A DNA stretch of 64,000 nt from Achromobacter insuavis (GCF_902859645.1 NZ_CADIJR010000003.1:117470-181469), one strand, 5' to 3'. Counted from the first letter of the stretch, positions 54,232 to 63,534 are shown. The notes: a model not told the origin generated them from the sequence alone. Translations and numbers: made by a program.

Positions 54232-54659
54232 ACCCGGGCCGGTCGCGCCGGCCGTCACACTCTCCTGACAGTCAGCCTAAAGGTTGCCTCCTTGCCGCCC
54301 GCCGCCGTGCGCGCTAGGTAAATCGTGCGAGAGTGCGCGGCGGCGCCCCATCCTATGAGCTGAGATGCGGCGCAGCAATTTGGCCCGGCGCGCGCCGCGA
54401 CTCCTCCATATGCATGGCCCGCGTCGCGGTGTTCGCAGATTCCACGCCATCTTTTACGTCTTCGCGCTCCGTCTCTGGAGGGCGGTCGCCCGTTTAACCG
54501 ATATCGACGTCCTTAGTCCGGAGCAATCATTCCGTACCAATACGAAAGTCCCAAACGCCACGTTGCCGTATGGGCGTACTGCGTCGGGGTGGTAAAGGTC
54601 CGCGCCGGTCGGCCACCGGCACCTGTTCATCCGCATCGGGCGGATCAGGAGGAGCTCAA
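54232..54659. other. Long upstream region of secreted-protein genes
   Basis: About 430 bases without a gene. Around 54520-54600 there is a pocket of lower GC with short repeats (CCGTACCAATACG; CCGTATGGGCGTACTG), possibly a regulator site. A strong AGGAGGAGCTCAA ribosome site precedes the next ATG. Confidence 0.45.
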
Positions 54660-55130
54660 ATGAAAAAGCTCGCAGCAGTCGCAGCGTTGTCCCTCGTCGC
54701 GGTTTCGGCCGCCTATGCGAGCGGACCGGGCCAGCCCAGCATTTCCGCGTCTGGCCATGTTGGCACCATCACCGGGACGGTGTCCTCGGTCTCCACGGGT
54801 ACTTCCGTGGTTTCGACCCAGATCAACGGCTATGGCTCGTCGAGCCAGACGTCGTTCGGTGAAACGGGAGGCGTCGCCACCGCAGGCGGATCCTTCAGCC
54901 CGGATGGCACCACCGCGGTCACCAGCACGCGGCAATACGCGACCAGCGAAACCTACGGCCAGATCCATGGCAACGCGCCGATCATGGTGGGCGACAGCAT
55001 CGCCAATGGCGGCGCAACGTTCGGCAGCACCACCACCAATGCCACGGCGACCGGCACGTTCAACGCCGGTGCGATCGGCGCGACCGCGTCGATCCATGGC
55101 ATCGGCCCCGTGGGCGGTTTCGGTCACTGA
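54660..55130 (+). CDS. Secreted Gly/Ser/Thr-rich protein
   Basis: 156 residues: signal peptide ending AAYAS, then a low-complexity Ser/Thr/Gly/Ala-rich chain with no cysteine (for example TGTVSSVSTGTSVVSTQING). It ends in IHGIGPVGGFGH. Such composition suggests a surface or fibre-forming protein; no known family. A strong ribosome site suggests high expression. The next gene, also for a secreted protein, follows after 47 bases. Confidence 0.8.
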   Translation: MKKLAAVAALSLVAVSAAYASGPGQPSISASGHVGTITGTVSSVSTGTSVVSTQINGYGSSSQTSFGETGGVATAGGSFSPDGTTAVTSTRQYATSETYGQIHGNAPIMVGDSIANGGATFGSTTTNATATGTFNAGAIGATASIHGIGPVGGFGH

Positions 55131-55177
55131 GCAGCACGCAATCCGGACGGCTTCGGCCGTCCGGTCGAGAGGACATC

Positions 55178-55897
55178 ATGAAAACCCTTGCGCTTGCCTT
55201 ATCTCTGTCGCTGTCGCTGGTGGCCTTTTCCGCGGGCGCCCAGACCAGTTCTTCCGCCGCGACCACCTCGGCCTCGTCGGGCTCCACCAATGCCGGCAAC
55301 AACCAGGGCATCACGCTCAATTCCAACAACAGTGGATCGAGCACCCTGCGGACCGCGCCGCCGATCGGCGCACAGAGCTTCTATGGTTCGTTCTCTTCCG
55401 ACAGCTGCATGGTGTCGGCGGGCGGCGGCGGCTCAGTGGTCGGCTTCGGCATGAACGTGGCGTTCCCGGTCGAGGACCAGAAGTGCAGTCTGCGGCGCAA
55501 CTTCGAGCGCACCATGCAGGCGGCCGCGTCGACCAAGGATCCGGACCGGTCGCGCCGGCTGGAGACGGCCGCCGTGGACATCCTGTGCCAGACCGACGAT
55601 CGGACCAAGGCCGCGCTCACCGCGCAGGGCCTGTGCACCAATCCCTCGCTGACCACGGCGGATCACCGCTTCGAGAATCCCTCGCAGAACGTCGCGCAGA
55701 CCGCGCCCGTCGCGCCGACGCAAGCGCAGTACGCGCCCGCCCAGCCGCAGTCGCCCAGCGCCCAGTACATGGCGCCGGCGCCGGTCGCGCAGGCCTACCC
55801 GGTGATGTCGGGGCAGAACGCCATGGTCAATGCGCCGACGCTGCGCAATCCGCGCATGGACCGGCAGGGCCTGGCCGACTTCTATTCGCCGGGTTGA
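55178..55897 (+). CDS. Secreted hypothetical protein with Ser/Asn-rich start
   Basis: 239 residues. The signal peptide ends SAGAQ, followed by a Ser/Thr/Asn-rich stretch, a central part with four cysteines (SDSCMVSAGGG; QKCSLRRNFER; DILCQTDD; GLCTNPSL) and a Pro/Gln/Ala-rich C-terminus. Probably the partner of the secreted protein encoded just upstream. No family recognised. Confidence 0.8.
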   Translation: MKTLALALSLSLSLVAFSAGAQTSSSAATTSASSGSTNAGNNQGITLNSNNSGSSTLRTAPPIGAQSFYGSFSSDSCMVSAGGGGSVVGFGMNVAFPVEDQKCSLRRNFERTMQAAASTKDPDRSRRLETAAVDILCQTDDRTKAALTAQGLCTNPSLTTADHRFENPSQNVAQTAPVAPTQAQYAPAQPQSPSAQYMAPAPVAQAYPVMSGQNAMVNAPTLRNPRMDRQGLADFYSPG

Positions 55898-55929
55898 TGA
55901 TCGTGTGCGGCGATCGCGGTTCCAGGCGT

Positions 55930-58356
55930 TCAGGGCGTTGCGGCGGGCGTGGCCGCGGCGCCCGGCCCCTCGGCCGCGCCGGGCTGCTGCAAGGCCGCGG
56001 TCTGTGGCGCGGATGCCAGCAGCATCGTGGGCGGCGACGATACCTCCAGCCCGGCGTCATGCAGCCGCTGCAGCAGCGTGAACAGCAGCGCGCTGCGCAC
56101 GCCGTAGGACGAGCGTGGCGACGAGACATAGCCCTTGGCGTTGAACACCAGGTTGCCGCCCTCGATGCCATCCAGGAACACATTCGGCGCCGGCGTCTCC
56201 AGCACATCCTCATGGTCGGCGAAGGCTTGCAGGATCAGCTCGCGCACCCGTTGCGCATCGGTTGACAGCGGCAGCGGCAACTTGATCTGCACCAGCCCCA
56301 GCGGGTTGGACCGCGTGACATTGCGCACCGTCTTGGTCACGAACTCCGAATTCGGCACGATCACCGTGGAACGGTCGCCCATCTGGATTTCCGTGGCGCG
56401 CACGTTGATGCGCAGGATGTCGCCCTCCACGCCGCCCAGCGAGACCCAGTCGCCCACCTTGACCGGCCGCTCGGCCAGCAGGATCAGGCCCGACACAAAG
56501 TTCTGCACCACCGCCTGCAGGCCGAAACCGATACCTACGGACAGCGCGCTGGCGATCCACGCCACCCGTTCGAGCCCGATGCCGGCGGCCGACAGCGACA
56601 GCGCCACCGCCAGCACGAAGCCGGCATAGCCGAACAGCGTCGCGGCCGACAGCTGCATGCCCGGATCCAGTTCCGTCGTCGGCAGGTAACGGTTCGACAG
56701 CCAGCGCTTGAGCATCTTCACGCCCAGCAGCGACAGGCCCAGCACCAGCAGGGCTTGCAGCACCGCGCCCGGACGGATCTGCGCTTCGCCGATGGCCAGG
56801 CCCTTGCGCAGCTGGTCGAAGCGCTGCAGCAGGTCCATCGGCCCTTCGCCGAACGGCGCCAGCAGCAGGATCAGGGCCAGCAGGCCCACCGCCACGCGGC
56901 CCACGCCGGACAGCAGCACGGCGGCCTGGTCGCGCAGGCTGGGGCCTTCGCTGTCTTCGCGGTGTGACGTGCCCAGCAAGGTGCTGAAGCCGTCCTCGAT
57001 CAGCACGGCCAGCAGGTAGGCCGACGCCAGGATAATCACGACCCACAGCACCTGCTTGGTCAGGAAACTGCCGAAGGCGACGTAGCCAGCCAGCAGGCTG
57101 GCCAGGCTGATCGCCAGCACCGTGCCGGTCGCGGTCAGCAGCAGCGAGGTCCAGAAGGGCGGCGGCGGGCCGTCTTCCCGCAACGCGCGGCGCCGCAGCC
57201 GGCGGCCGATCGACAGCGCCACCGCCATCGTCACCATCACGAACACGGCCACGATGCCGGTCAGGGTGATGGTGGTGGTGAGACTGGCGTTGAGCAGCAC
57301 AGGCAGCCGTTCGGCCAGCCAGATCATCACGACGATCACGCCCAGCACGCCGGGCAGCCAGCGCAGGCGGTGCGCCACCTTGTCGGAGATCGGCGGCAGC
57401 CGCCATGACGGCCGGTTGGCGGACAGCAGCGCATAGCCCAGGCCCGACACATAGCCGCCAAAACAGACCGTGGCGACCAGATTGGCCAGCAGGGCGCTGG
57501 TGTTTTCCGACAGCTGTGAATTCCAGTCCAGGCCGATGTGGATCAGCAGCGCGATGACCCCGGGCGTGGCGACGGCCAGCGTCAACAGCGCCACCGCCAG
57601 GAACGAGCGGCGCAGGCGTCCGGGCGGCACGCGCGTGGCCGTGAGCCGCAACAGCACCCGGCCGATCCAGACGCGTAGCGCGATCGCCAGCGCCGCCGCG
57701 GCGGCCAGCAGCAGCCAGCCCCATTTCGGCGTCTGGCCGACGGCGGTGGCCAGATCGTTGCGCAGCGCCACCAGGCGCTCCAGGTCGCCGGGGAATTCCT
57801 CGCGGAATTCGGCCCAGAATTGGCCAGACAGGAACGAGTCGCGCCGTTCGCCCAGGCGCGCCTGGAATTGCGTGCGGCGCAGGCCCGAGATCTGTTCCGC
57901 GGTCTGCGCGGCATCGACCGACAGCAGCCGCGCCAGCTTGATCTGCGCGTCCAGCGCGCGGCTGTTCTTTTCCAGCTGCATGCGCTGCGCCGCCACGTCG
58001 GGCGCTTCCTTGACGCCCTCCGGCGGCGCGCCCAGCTCGCTCAGGCGCGCGGTCACGCTGGTCAGCTGCGGCGTGAGCGCATCGGCGGTGGCATCCGCCT
58101 TGGACTGGATGTCGAGGGCATCGCCGCGCTGCTTGAGCAGGTCGGCGTCGTCGGTCTCGTCCGGGACGCGCTTGCGGATGTCGTCGAGCTGCTTGCGGGC
58201 GCCGGCCAGCATGGCGTCCGTTTCGGCGGGCGACGCGGGCGCGGCGGCGAACGCGGGCGCCAGGCACAGCGCCAGCAGCAGGCCGGCGATCAGCGCGGCA
58301 AAAGAACGGCGGCGCGGCAGGGCGCGCAAGAGCGGATGTTGCGGGTTCGGGATCAT
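55930..58356 (-). CDS. Large MscS-family mechanosensitive channel (DUF3772 type)
   Basis: 808 residues from the ATG at 58356. A signal peptide (LIAGLLLALCLAPAFAAAP) is followed by a periplasmic helical DUF3772 domain, about ten membrane helices and a C-terminal MscS domain with the pore-lining helix and SIGFGLQAVVQNFVSGL-like element (GIGFGLQAVVQNFVSGLI). The cytoplasmic part contains VGDWVSLGGVEGDILRINVR. It would release solutes under membrane tension; these large forms often serve special osmolytes. Confidence 0.93.
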   Translation of the reverse strand: MIPNPQHPLLRALPRRRSFAALIAGLLLALCLAPAFAAAPASPAETDAMLAGARKQLDDIRKRVPDETDDADLLKQRGDALDIQSKADATADALTPQLTSVTARLSELGAPPEGVKEAPDVAAQRMQLEKNSRALDAQIKLARLLSVDAAQTAEQISGLRRTQFQARLGERRDSFLSGQFWAEFREEFPGDLERLVALRNDLATAVGQTPKWGWLLLAAAAALAIALRVWIGRVLLRLTATRVPPGRLRRSFLAVALLTLAVATPGVIALLIHIGLDWNSQLSENTSALLANLVATVCFGGYVSGLGYALLSANRPSWRLPPISDKVAHRLRWLPGVLGVIVVMIWLAERLPVLLNASLTTTITLTGIVAVFVMVTMAVALSIGRRLRRRALREDGPPPPFWTSLLLTATGTVLAISLASLLAGYVAFGSFLTKQVLWVVIILASAYLLAVLIEDGFSTLLGTSHREDSEGPSLRDQAAVLLSGVGRVAVGLLALILLLAPFGEGPMDLLQRFDQLRKGLAIGEAQIRPGAVLQALLVLGLSLLGVKMLKRWLSNRYLPTTELDPGMQLSAATLFGYAGFVLAVALSLSAAGIGLERVAWIASALSVGIGFGLQAVVQNFVSGLILLAERPVKVGDWVSLGGVEGDILRINVRATEIQMGDRSTVIVPNSEFVTKTVRNVTRSNPLGLVQIKLPLPLSTDAQRVRELILQAFADHEDVLETPAPNVFLDGIEGGNLVFNAKGYVSSPRSSYGVRSALLFTLLQRLHDAGLEVSSPPTMLLASAPQTAALQQPGAAEGPGAAATPAATP

Positions 58357-58564
58357 GATTCTTGGGGCGATGGGATCGCGTCGAGGCGGCAGCATAACAA
58401 GCCGCGGCCCGGTCCGCTGCAACAAAAACTCAGCTATGTCCCCCGTTAGATTCCGGCCTTCGCCGGCGCCGATCCGTGGGCGTGGGAAACCAAAAAACGG
58501 GGGCGGATTTGAACCGGAATCCCGGTGGCCGTCGCCAGGCGGGCGGGGCCTCGCGGCTGCGGCT

Positions 58565-59488
58565 TCAGGACTGCGCCGCGCGCTTATCGGCCCGGGCCCG
58601 CCGGGGCCCGCCCAGCACCGCGTCGCAGACCTCCAGCCAGGCGCGGGCGGCGTACGACAGGTAACCGGATTGCTGCCAGATGTGGCCGACCTCCCATTGC
58701 AGGCCGGACTTGGCCAGCTTGGCGGTGCTGAGCCCGCGCGTCTTCATCCGCAGCATCAGCGGTTCGGGCAGCAGCGCCACGCCCAGGCCGGCCGACGCCA
58801 TCGCCACCAGGAAGTCCCAGTGCGCGCTCTGAGCCGCGATGCCGGGTTGCAGCCCGGCATCGGCAAACGCCTGGCGCAGCCGCCGCGTCATGGCGAAATC
58901 GTCCGTGGGAATCAGCAGGCGGGTATCGCGCAGCGCGCTCAAGGGCAGCGAGGTCTTGCCGGCCCAGGCCGCGTCGGGCGGCCCGATCACCCAGATCGGA
59001 TAGCTGCCGAAGGCCTGCGCCGCCAGGCCGCTGTCGGGCGCGATCGGCAGGATGGTGGCGCCCACTTCCAGTTCGCCGCCCGCCACCAGGTCCTCGACCG
59101 CGCGGCCGGTGCCTTCCCGCAGGGTCAGGTGGATGCCGGGGTGCAGTTCGCGAAAGCGCTTGACCACCGGCGTGAACAGCAGGTTGATCATGGGCGGGAT
59201 GCCGACCTCCAGCGAACCGCGCTGCAACTCCGCCGTCTGGCGCATTTCCTCGCTCAGCTGGCGCATGGTTTCCAGCACCTGCAGGCCGCGCTGGTACATC
59301 ACGCGGCCAGTGTCGGTGGGGCGCGCCGTGTGGCCGTCGCGCACCAGCAGCGGCGTGCCGGCTTCCTCTTCCAGCTGGCGGATCATCTTGCTGACGGTGG
59401 ACTGCGTCACGAACAGCGCCTTGGCCGCCTGCGTGAAGCTGGCGTGCCGGACCGTCTCGACGAAGTACCGCAAGGCGCGCACGTCCAA
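58565..59488 (-). CDS. LysR-family regulator divergent from CoA-transferase gene
   Basis: 307 residues. The best start is the TTG at 59488, with GAGGAGA ahead of it; an ATG nearby is in another frame. Winged HTH FTQAAKALFVTQSTVSKMI and a full effector domain (LEVGIPPMINLLFTPVV). It is divergent from the acetyl/succinate CoA-transferase gene, its likely target. Confidence 0.9.
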   Translation of the reverse strand: MDVRALRYFVETVRHASFTQAAKALFVTQSTVSKMIRQLEEEAGTPLLVRDGHTARPTDTGRVMYQRGLQVLETMRQLSEEMRQTAELQRGSLEVGIPPMINLLFTPVVKRFRELHPGIHLTLREGTGRAVEDLVAGGELEVGATILPIAPDSGLAAQAFGSYPIWVIGPPDAAWAGKTSLPLSALRDTRLLIPTDDFAMTRRLRQAFADAGLQPGIAAQSAHWDFLVAMASAGLGVALLPEPLMLRMKTRGLSTAKLAKSGLQWEVGHIWQQSGYLSYAARAWLEVCDAVLGGPRRARADKRAAQS

Positions 59489-59727
59489 GGCTCATCTCCT
59501 CTGCAAGGCGCGGAACATTCAAATAATGAAAAAAACGACTGGATTGGATGATTTTAAGTCATTACGAGATTTGGCTGGCGCTTCCTATACTGCGGAAAAT
59601 TCGTCCCGAAGCCGGCCTGCCAGGCGCTTCGGGCATCAGGAAACGCCGCGCTAGACGGCGCCTGGATGCGAGCGGCAGCGCCGCCGCGTCCGGCCGCGAG
59701 CCGCCGGCTTTTGAATCTGGAGACACC

Positions 59728-61245
59728 ATGCATACCGACCGTATCCGCCATCCCGGGCTACGCGCCAAGATCACGTCCGCCGAACAGGCGGCCCTGCTGG
59801 TGCAGGACGGCATGACCGTCGGCATGAGCGGCTTCACCCGCGCCGGCGACTGTAAGTCGGTGCCGGCCGCGCTGGCTGAACGGGCGGGGCGCGAACCGCT
59901 CGCCATCACCCTCATCACGGGCGCCTCGCTGGGCCACGACACCGACAAGGTGCTGGCGCAGGCTAACGCGCTGGCGCGCCGCATGCCGTTCCAGGTCGAC
60001 ACCACCCTGCGGCGCAAGATCAACCAGGGCGAGATCGCCTTCATCGACCAGCACCTGTCCGAGACGGCCGAGCAACTGCGCGCCGGCCACATCGGCCCGG
60101 TCGACGTGGCCATCATCGAAGCCGCCGCCATCACCGAGACCGGCGCGATCGTGCCGACGATGTCGGTGGGCAACTCGGCCTCGTTCGCGCAACAGGCGCG
60201 CTGCGTCATCATCGAGCTGAACCTGGGCGTGCCGGCCGCGATCGAGGGCCTGCACGACATCTATGTTCCGGCCGATCGCCCGAACCGCGAGCCCATGGGC
60301 CTGGTGACGGCCGACCAGCGCATCGGCCAGCCGTTCATCGAGGTGGATCCCGACAAGATCGCCGCCATCGTCATCACGCACGAGCCGGACAGCCCCTCCA
60401 ACGCCTTGCCCCCGGATGCCGAAACCAACGCCATCGCCGCGCACATCAACGCGTTCCTGCGCCGCGAAGTGGACGCCGGCCGCCTGACCAATTCACTGCT
60501 GCCGCTGCAGGCCGGCATCGGCACCATCGCCAACGCCGTGCTGCACGGTTTTGAATCGTCGGATTTCGACGGGCTGACGATGTACTCCGAAGTGCTGCAG
60601 GACAGCGCCATCGAGCTGCTCGACCAGGGCAAGCTGGCCTTCGCCTCGGCCTCGTCCATCACGGTGTCCAAGCCGGTGTACGAGAAGATCCTCGCCAATA
60701 TCGACCACTACCGCGAACGCATCGTGCTGCGCCCGCAGGAGATCAGCAACGCGCCGGAGATCGTGCGCCGCCTGGGCATCATCGCCATCAATACCGCGCT
60801 GGAGTTCGACATCTACGGCAACGTCAACTCGACCCACGTTGGCGGCACGCACATGATGAACGGCATCGGCGGTTCCGGCGACTTCGCCCGCAATGCGCAC
60901 CTGGCGATCTTCGTGTCGAAATCCATGGCCAAGAACGGCGATATCTCCAGCGTCGTGCCGATGGTGTCCCACGTGGACCACACCGAGCATGACGTCGACG
61001 TGCTGGTCACCGAATGCGGCCTGGCCGACCTGCGCGGCCTGGCGCCGCGCGAACGCGCCCGCGCCGTCATCCAGCACTGCGTGCACCCGTCGTATCGCGA
61101 AGCCCTGCAGGATTATTTCGACCGGGCCTGCGAGCGCGGCGGTCAGACCCCCCATCTGCTGGAAGAGGCGTTCGCGTGGCACCAGCGCTTCAACGAGACC
61201 GACAGCATGCGGACAGTGCCGCCCGCGACCCGCAAGGTCGCCTGA
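59728..61245 (+). CDS. Acetyl-CoA hydrolase / succinate CoA-transferase (class I)
   Basis: 505 residues from the ATG at 59728 (CTGGAGACACC before it). It has the two-domain class I CoA-transferase fold, with the active-site Glu in MYSEVLQDSAIEL and the coenzyme loop GGSGDFARNA near the C-terminus. It moves CoA between succinyl-CoA and acetate or propionate, or hydrolyses acetyl-CoA. Controlled probably by the divergent LysR protein. Confidence 0.93.
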   Translation: MHTDRIRHPGLRAKITSAEQAALLVQDGMTVGMSGFTRAGDCKSVPAALAERAGREPLAITLITGASLGHDTDKVLAQANALARRMPFQVDTTLRRKINQGEIAFIDQHLSETAEQLRAGHIGPVDVAIIEAAAITETGAIVPTMSVGNSASFAQQARCVIIELNLGVPAAIEGLHDIYVPADRPNREPMGLVTADQRIGQPFIEVDPDKIAAIVITHEPDSPSNALPPDAETNAIAAHINAFLRREVDAGRLTNSLLPLQAGIGTIANAVLHGFESSDFDGLTMYSEVLQDSAIELLDQGKLAFASASSITVSKPVYEKILANIDHYRERIVLRPQEISNAPEIVRRLGIIAINTALEFDIYGNVNSTHVGGTHMMNGIGGSGDFARNAHLAIFVSKSMAKNGDISSVVPMVSHVDHTEHDVDVLVTECGLADLRGLAPRERARAVIQHCVHPSYREALQDYFDRACERGGQTPHLLEEAFAWHQRFNETDSMRTVPPATRKVA

Positions 61246-61262
61246 TCCGGTTCCCGCCGACT

Positions 61263-61296
61263 ACCCGCCACGGGACGTTCAAGCCCTCTGGCGGGT
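61263..61296. terminator. Weak bidirectional hairpin between convergent genes
   Basis: ACCCGCCA and TGGCGGGT form an eight-base inverted repeat with an 18-base loop, between the CoA-transferase stop and the LysR stop. A short T-rich stretch follows on the plus strand. Confidence 0.35.
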
Positions 61297-62243
61297 CATT
61301 CCTTCTTGGCGCGCGTCGTCTTGGCTGCGTCATGGGCAGCGGCGGTCACCAGACTCTTGCTGGAGCGTTCCAGCTCGTCGCGCAGCCATTGCTTCAGCGC
61401 CACCAGCGGTTCCCAGTCGCGCAGGCTGGGCCGGTAGACCAGGTGATAGGTCTGGGCCTGCTCATAATGCACGGTCACCGGTGACACCTGCACCAGCCGC
61501 CCGGCGCAGATCGCGTCCGCGGCCAGCAATTCGCGTCCCAGAGTGATGCCCAGGCCCTGTTCAGTGGCCTGCAGCATCATGCCGGCATCGTTGAACGTGG
61601 CGACCGGCGTCACCGGCACGCTCAGTCCGGCCGCGTTGAACCAGTGCTGCCACATGTCGCGATCGCCCAGCAGGGGTTGGCGCGCCAGCGTCTCGGGCGT
61701 GTTGTCGGGCAAGGCCGCCGCCGTTTCGGGCGAGGCCAACGCGATCAACGGCAACGGCATATCGAACAGCGGTTCGGACTCGACGCCCGGCCACGGGCCG
61801 CGGCCGAATCGCAGCGCGGCGTGAAAACCATCGCGCAGCAGATCCACTACCTGCTGCGATGTCTCGATCTGCAGCGACAGGTCCGGGTGGCGCTTGTGCC
61901 AGCGCGTCATGCGCGGCAGCAGCCAGCGCTGCGCGAACGAGGGCAGCACCGACACGCGCAACTGCTGCGCGCTGCCGGTCGCGGCGGCCGAGGCCGCCAT
62001 CAGGCCTTCGTCCAGCAACACCATCGCGCTCTGCACGCGGCACAGCAGCGCCGCACCGGCCGGGTTCAGCACGATGCCGCGCCCGCTGCGCTCGAACAAG
62101 GGGAAGCCTAGTTGTTCTTCCAGCCCCTTGATCTGCTGGCTGACCGCGCTGTGGGTCAGATGCAGGCGTTCGGCCGCCGCGCGCAGGTTCTGCAGTTCGG
62201 CGACGGCGCGGAAGGCGGGCAGGGTATTCAGGGGCAGGCGCAT
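61296..62243 (-). CDS. LysR-family regulator (GcvA-like) with G-tract before its start
   Basis: 315 residues. HTH LRAAAERLHLTHSAVSQQI and a normal effector domain; the start LPLNTLPAFRAVAELQNL is typical of the GcvA branch. On the coding strand a run of ten Cs (62259 down to 62250) ends just seven bases before the ATG, where a ribosome site should be. No proper Shine-Dalgarno sequence is present. Targets unknown. Confidence 0.92.
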   Translation of the reverse strand: MRLPLNTLPAFRAVAELQNLRAAAERLHLTHSAVSQQIKGLEEQLGFPLFERSGRGIVLNPAGAALLCRVQSAMVLLDEGLMAASAAATGSAQQLRVSVLPSFAQRWLLPRMTRWHKRHPDLSLQIETSQQVVDLLRDGFHAALRFGRGPWPGVESEPLFDMPLPLIALASPETAAALPDNTPETLARQPLLGDRDMWQHWFNAAGLSVPVTPVATFNDAGMMLQATEQGLGITLGRELLAADAICAGRLVQVSPVTVHYEQAQTYHLVYRPSLRDWEPLVALKQWLRDELERSSKSLVTAAAHDAAKTTRAKKE

Positions 62244-62249
62244 GGGAAA

Positions 62250-62259
62250 GGGGGGGGGG
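62250..62259 (-). repeat. Ten-base G/C homopolymer before LysR start codon
   Basis: Ten consecutive Gs on the plus strand (C10 on the coding strand) lie 7-16 bases before the LysR ATG. Tracts of this length are prone to slippage. Confidence 0.9.
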
Positions 62260-62428
62260 CGGGACGCCAGGAAGTTTCGCGGACATTCCGTCGAGGGCCT
62301 GGCCAGCCCACGGAGAGAATGCTTCGATTGGTTAGCTTAACTGACCGTCCTGGGTAAAACAATTCGATTTTCAGGCGCGATTTGGGCGAATACGCTTACC
62401 AAAACGGACTAAATCGAGGAGCCCAGCC

Positions 62429-62797
62429 ATGTCCGCCCAAACCTGCATCCAGACCTCTCCCGCTTTCGGCGCGGCCTGCCCGGCGCCCAAGCGGGCAAAT
62501 ATGCCTGACGTGTCGTCGTCCGCGGCGCCGGCTATCCCGGTTTCACAACCAGCGGCCCGCGACCTGGAAGCGCCCGTCTCCGGCGCCAACCGCGCGGCCG
62601 TGCCGCCGGGTGGTTTCATCGTCCGTCTCTGGCGTGCCTATCGCCAACGGTGTGCCGACAGGGTCCTGCGCAACCTGGCGGATGAAATGGATGTCCACAT
62701 GCTGAAGGACGTGGGCGCGCCGGAATGGCTGGTGAACCAGGCCACCGTCGAGCAATCGCTCAAGCGGGTCACCCGCATCGACACCCTGCGCTGGTGA
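62429..62797 (+). CDS. DUF1127-like small protein with extended N-terminus
   Basis: 122 residues. The C-terminal half (LWRAYRQRCADRVLRNLADE ... HMLKDVGAPEWL) has the pattern of DUF1127 proteins (usually about 50-75 residues, arginine-rich, some acting in phosphate or carbon regulation and RNA binding). The first 60 residues are a low-complexity extension. The call is fairly good for the C-terminal part only. Confidence 0.75.
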   Translation: MSAQTCIQTSPAFGAACPAPKRANMPDVSSSAAPAIPVSQPAARDLEAPVSGANRAAVPPGGFIVRLWRAYRQRCADRVLRNLADEMDVHMLKDVGAPEWLVNQATVEQSLKRVTRIDTLRW

Positions 62798-62883
62798 TGA
62801 GGCAGGGTGGTTGGGGTGGGAGGGAATATGCCTTCCCGGTCCCCGCCCTAGCCGGCGGCCGTTCCTGATTCCCATTCCTGCCA

Positions 62884-63316
62884 CTATATATAGACAGGTG
62901 GTTGCGGCGTTCATTGACCACTGGTGGGCGGACGTGCAGCATGGAAGGGCGCGTTGCCGGCTAATGGCGTACAGCTGGGGGTGGCACACAGCTGGGGGTG
63001 GCACACAGCTGGGGGTGGCACACAGCTGGGGGGAGGGGCTCGCCAACCGAGGGCGAACGCCTCGTTTCCCCCTCCCTCTCTATATATAGATGCGTGCTTC
63101 CGACGGTAGATATGGCTGCTCGATGCTCACTCCCGCGATAAGTCCTATATGGAGAGGCTATCCCTATAGAGATCTCCCCCCCGGGTGAATTCATAGGGAA
63201 ACCCCAGACCGATGGCTAGCCGTCAGCAGCCGACGGGGCGCCCATAGGCCTGGCGCTCGACCAGGTCGATGCGATTCGCCCTGATCCAGCAGGGACACAC
63301 GGCTCCTCCTATATAG
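62884..63316. repeat. Recurring CTATATATAG-type palindromes
   Basis: CTATATATAG occurs exactly at 62884-62893 and 63081-63090, and the shorter palindrome CTATATAG at 63309-63316. Related CTATAT and CTATAG sites next to GAGA sequences lie at 63145 and 63164. Spacings of the main sites are about 197 and 228 bases. Confidence 0.7.
62971..63032. repeat. 17-bp tandem repeat, 3.6 copies
   Basis: ACAGCTGGGGGTGGCAC repeats at 62971, 62988 and 63005, and a partial fourth copy ends at 63032. The copies are identical. There is no coding frame, so it is a minisatellite-like array. Confidence 0.95.
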
Positions 63317-63506
63317 AGAGAGGCGAAGAGAAGGGCCGGCGGGCGCGAATGCGCATGTCTGTGCCCCCCCCAAAAAAAATGTGCCGTGCCGGCCATCCTG
63401 TACTGAGGAAGGCTGGAACCGGCCCGCGAGCCAGTCACCGCGAGCGATCCGAGAGCCGGGGCACACGGAAATCATCATCTTTCTGCAAAATGAGTGTCAT
63501 GCTGGC

Positions 63507-63534
63507 GTGACAAGCGAAAATTCTGTGCTATAGT
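63507..63534 (+). promoter_or_regulatory. Promoter 1 of triple array
   Basis: GTGACA-N16-TATAGT, followed by CTCGCTC, a GC-rich discriminator of the sort found at rRNA promoters. The -35 lies in an inverted repeat (TGTCA-N8-TGACA). Confidence 0.65.

Larger units (their letters stand above)
62798..63480. other. Gene-free region with repeats and palindromes
   Basis: No believable protein gene. It holds the 17-base tandem repeat, several CTATATATAG-like palindromes, purine/pyrimidine-skewed stretches such as CCCCCTCCCTCTC, and a C8A8 tract at 63364-63379. It is a spacer ahead of the promoter cluster that starts near 63500. Confidence 0.6.

Noticed and set aside
57470-59551. A 693-codon open frame on the plus strand
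   Set aside because: It runs antisense through the MscS-type channel and LysR genes, has no domain and is Arg/Ser/Ala-rich throughout.
62980-63030. Sigma-54 promoters in the 17-base repeats (each contains TGGCAC)
   Set aside because: None has a TTGC -12 element at the required distance.
62971-63032. CRISPR array
   Set aside because: The repeats abut directly with no spacers, the unit is only 17 bases, and there are no cas genes nearby.
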